Origin: Vibrio madracius
GTDB taxonomy: Bacteria > Pseudomonadota > Gammaproteobacteria > Enterobacterales > Vibrionaceae
Assembly: GCA_000695745.1 (NCBI GenBank)
Contig: ASHK01000908.1
Span: 1 to 6,677 of the forward strand
Direction: 5' to 3'
Length of the DNA: 6,677 nucleotides
Position 1 is the stretch's first letter. Each line of letters opens with the position of its first letter. This document shows, piece by piece, positions 6,220 through 6,677 of this stretch. A model generated the notes under the pieces. That model saw only the letters and a list, made by a program, of their open reading frames with translations, had not been told where the DNA came from and searched no databases. The position numbers were made by a program, and so were the translations under genes.

Positions 6220-6677
6220 CTATTTGCGATGGCCTAATCGCACGGTTCCCTGAGTCGAGAACCAAAGTGCTTCCGAGCGACGACGACCAAGTAAGATAGG
6301 GCCATCATCGTAAAACAGGAAGTTCTTCCAGTACTTTTTAAACACCGACCATTTGGTTTCAATCACATTGTACTTCTCATAACAGAAATACACAGTGACA
6401 TCATCTTGCCAATCGATAAACTGCCCCACCGCTTGTGGTAAGTCATTCTCGTCAGCTTCCCAAGCCGCCATCCAATCAACGTCATCTTGCCAATTGCTGT
6501 CTTTCATCGGCCAATCTTGAGAACTTAAACGCTCTGCATCTGGACTCTGAGCACTGATATTCTCTTTCCAAAACTGCGCCGCACGCGCTTGAGTCATGGG
6601 TTTAATCTGTGGCCAATCTTGCTCAGGTACCGGCATTGATTGATGCGTAAAAATCCATTTTCTTTGGTATTCATCCA
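6220..6677 (-). CDS. DUF2947-like conserved protein, start just outside the window
   Basis: A small, acidic, tryptophan-rich soluble protein with no signal peptide or membrane helix. It resembles the DUF2947 family of unknown function found mostly in Vibrio and relatives; this recognition is from memory and only moderately sure. The first in-window ATG is at 6636, but the frame stays open upstream through 13 more codons (DEYQRKWIFTHQS) to the right edge, where the last two bases read TG on the minus strand. An A at the next position would give ATG-GAT-GAA and a 152-residue protein, which I take as the true start. Clusters such as NWQDDVDWMAAWEADE (about residues 62-77 of that form) and WSVFKKYWKNFLFYDD suggest a compact fold, but no catalytic motif is visible. 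It converges on the methyltransferase gene and shares its terminator. Confidence 0.75.
   Translation of the reverse strand, partial: DEYQRKWIFTHQSMPVPEQDWPQIKPMTQARAAQFWKENISAQSPDAERLSSQDWPMKDSNWQDDVDWMAAWEADENDLPQAVGQFIDWQDDVTVYFCYEKYNVIETKWSVFKKYWKNFLFYDDGPILLGRRRSEALWFSTQGTVRLGHRK

Overview
The window looks like a chromosomal segment from a Vibrio or a close relative in the Vibrionaceae. This is inferred from moderate GC in the genes, AT-rich spacers, an Mrp antiporter locus and a small DUF2947-like protein at the right edge. No database search was possible, so the assignment rests on family recognition and gene content. No transposase, integrase, tRNA, rRNA or CRISPR array is visible.

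Layout, left to right. (1) 1-646, minus: N-terminal half of MrpA, an Na+/H+ antiporter subunit, running off the left edge. (2) 647-1446: about 800 bp of AT-rich DNA without a convincing gene. It must carry the promoter of the mrp operon, and it contains a strong imperfect inverted repeat at 1358-1429. (3) 1447-5053, minus: a compact four-gene set read right to left. It encodes an SLC13/DASS anion transporter, a histidine kinase with an N-terminal cyclic-nucleotide-binding-like fold, a receiver-only response regulator, and a secreted PspE-like rhodanese. (4) 5054-5260: a divergent control region with a CRP-like site and a perfect inverted repeat. (5) 5261-6175, plus: a homocysteine S-methyltransferase family enzyme. 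(6) 6182-6211: a bidirectional hairpin terminator. (7) 6220 to the right edge, minus: a DUF2947-like protein whose ATG probably begins one base beyond the window.

The four-gene set is the most interesting part. The kinase starts 6 nt after the transporter stop, and its frame-restored end overlaps the regulator start by 14 nt, so the genes are very probably co-expressed. A plausible but unproven reading is that the kinase and regulator respond to an intracellular cue linked to the transported anion, with the periplasmic rhodanese acting on a sulfur compound in the same physiology.

A second theme is broken reading frames. mrpA, the kinase and the transporter (twice) each lose their frame through what looks like one missing base, with well-conserved protein sequence continuing on the far side. 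Four such events within 5 kb, three of them at or beside a short run of identical bases, look more like sequencing or assembly under-calls than decay, although true mutation cannot be excluded. Coordinates for these genes are given for the frame-restored product.
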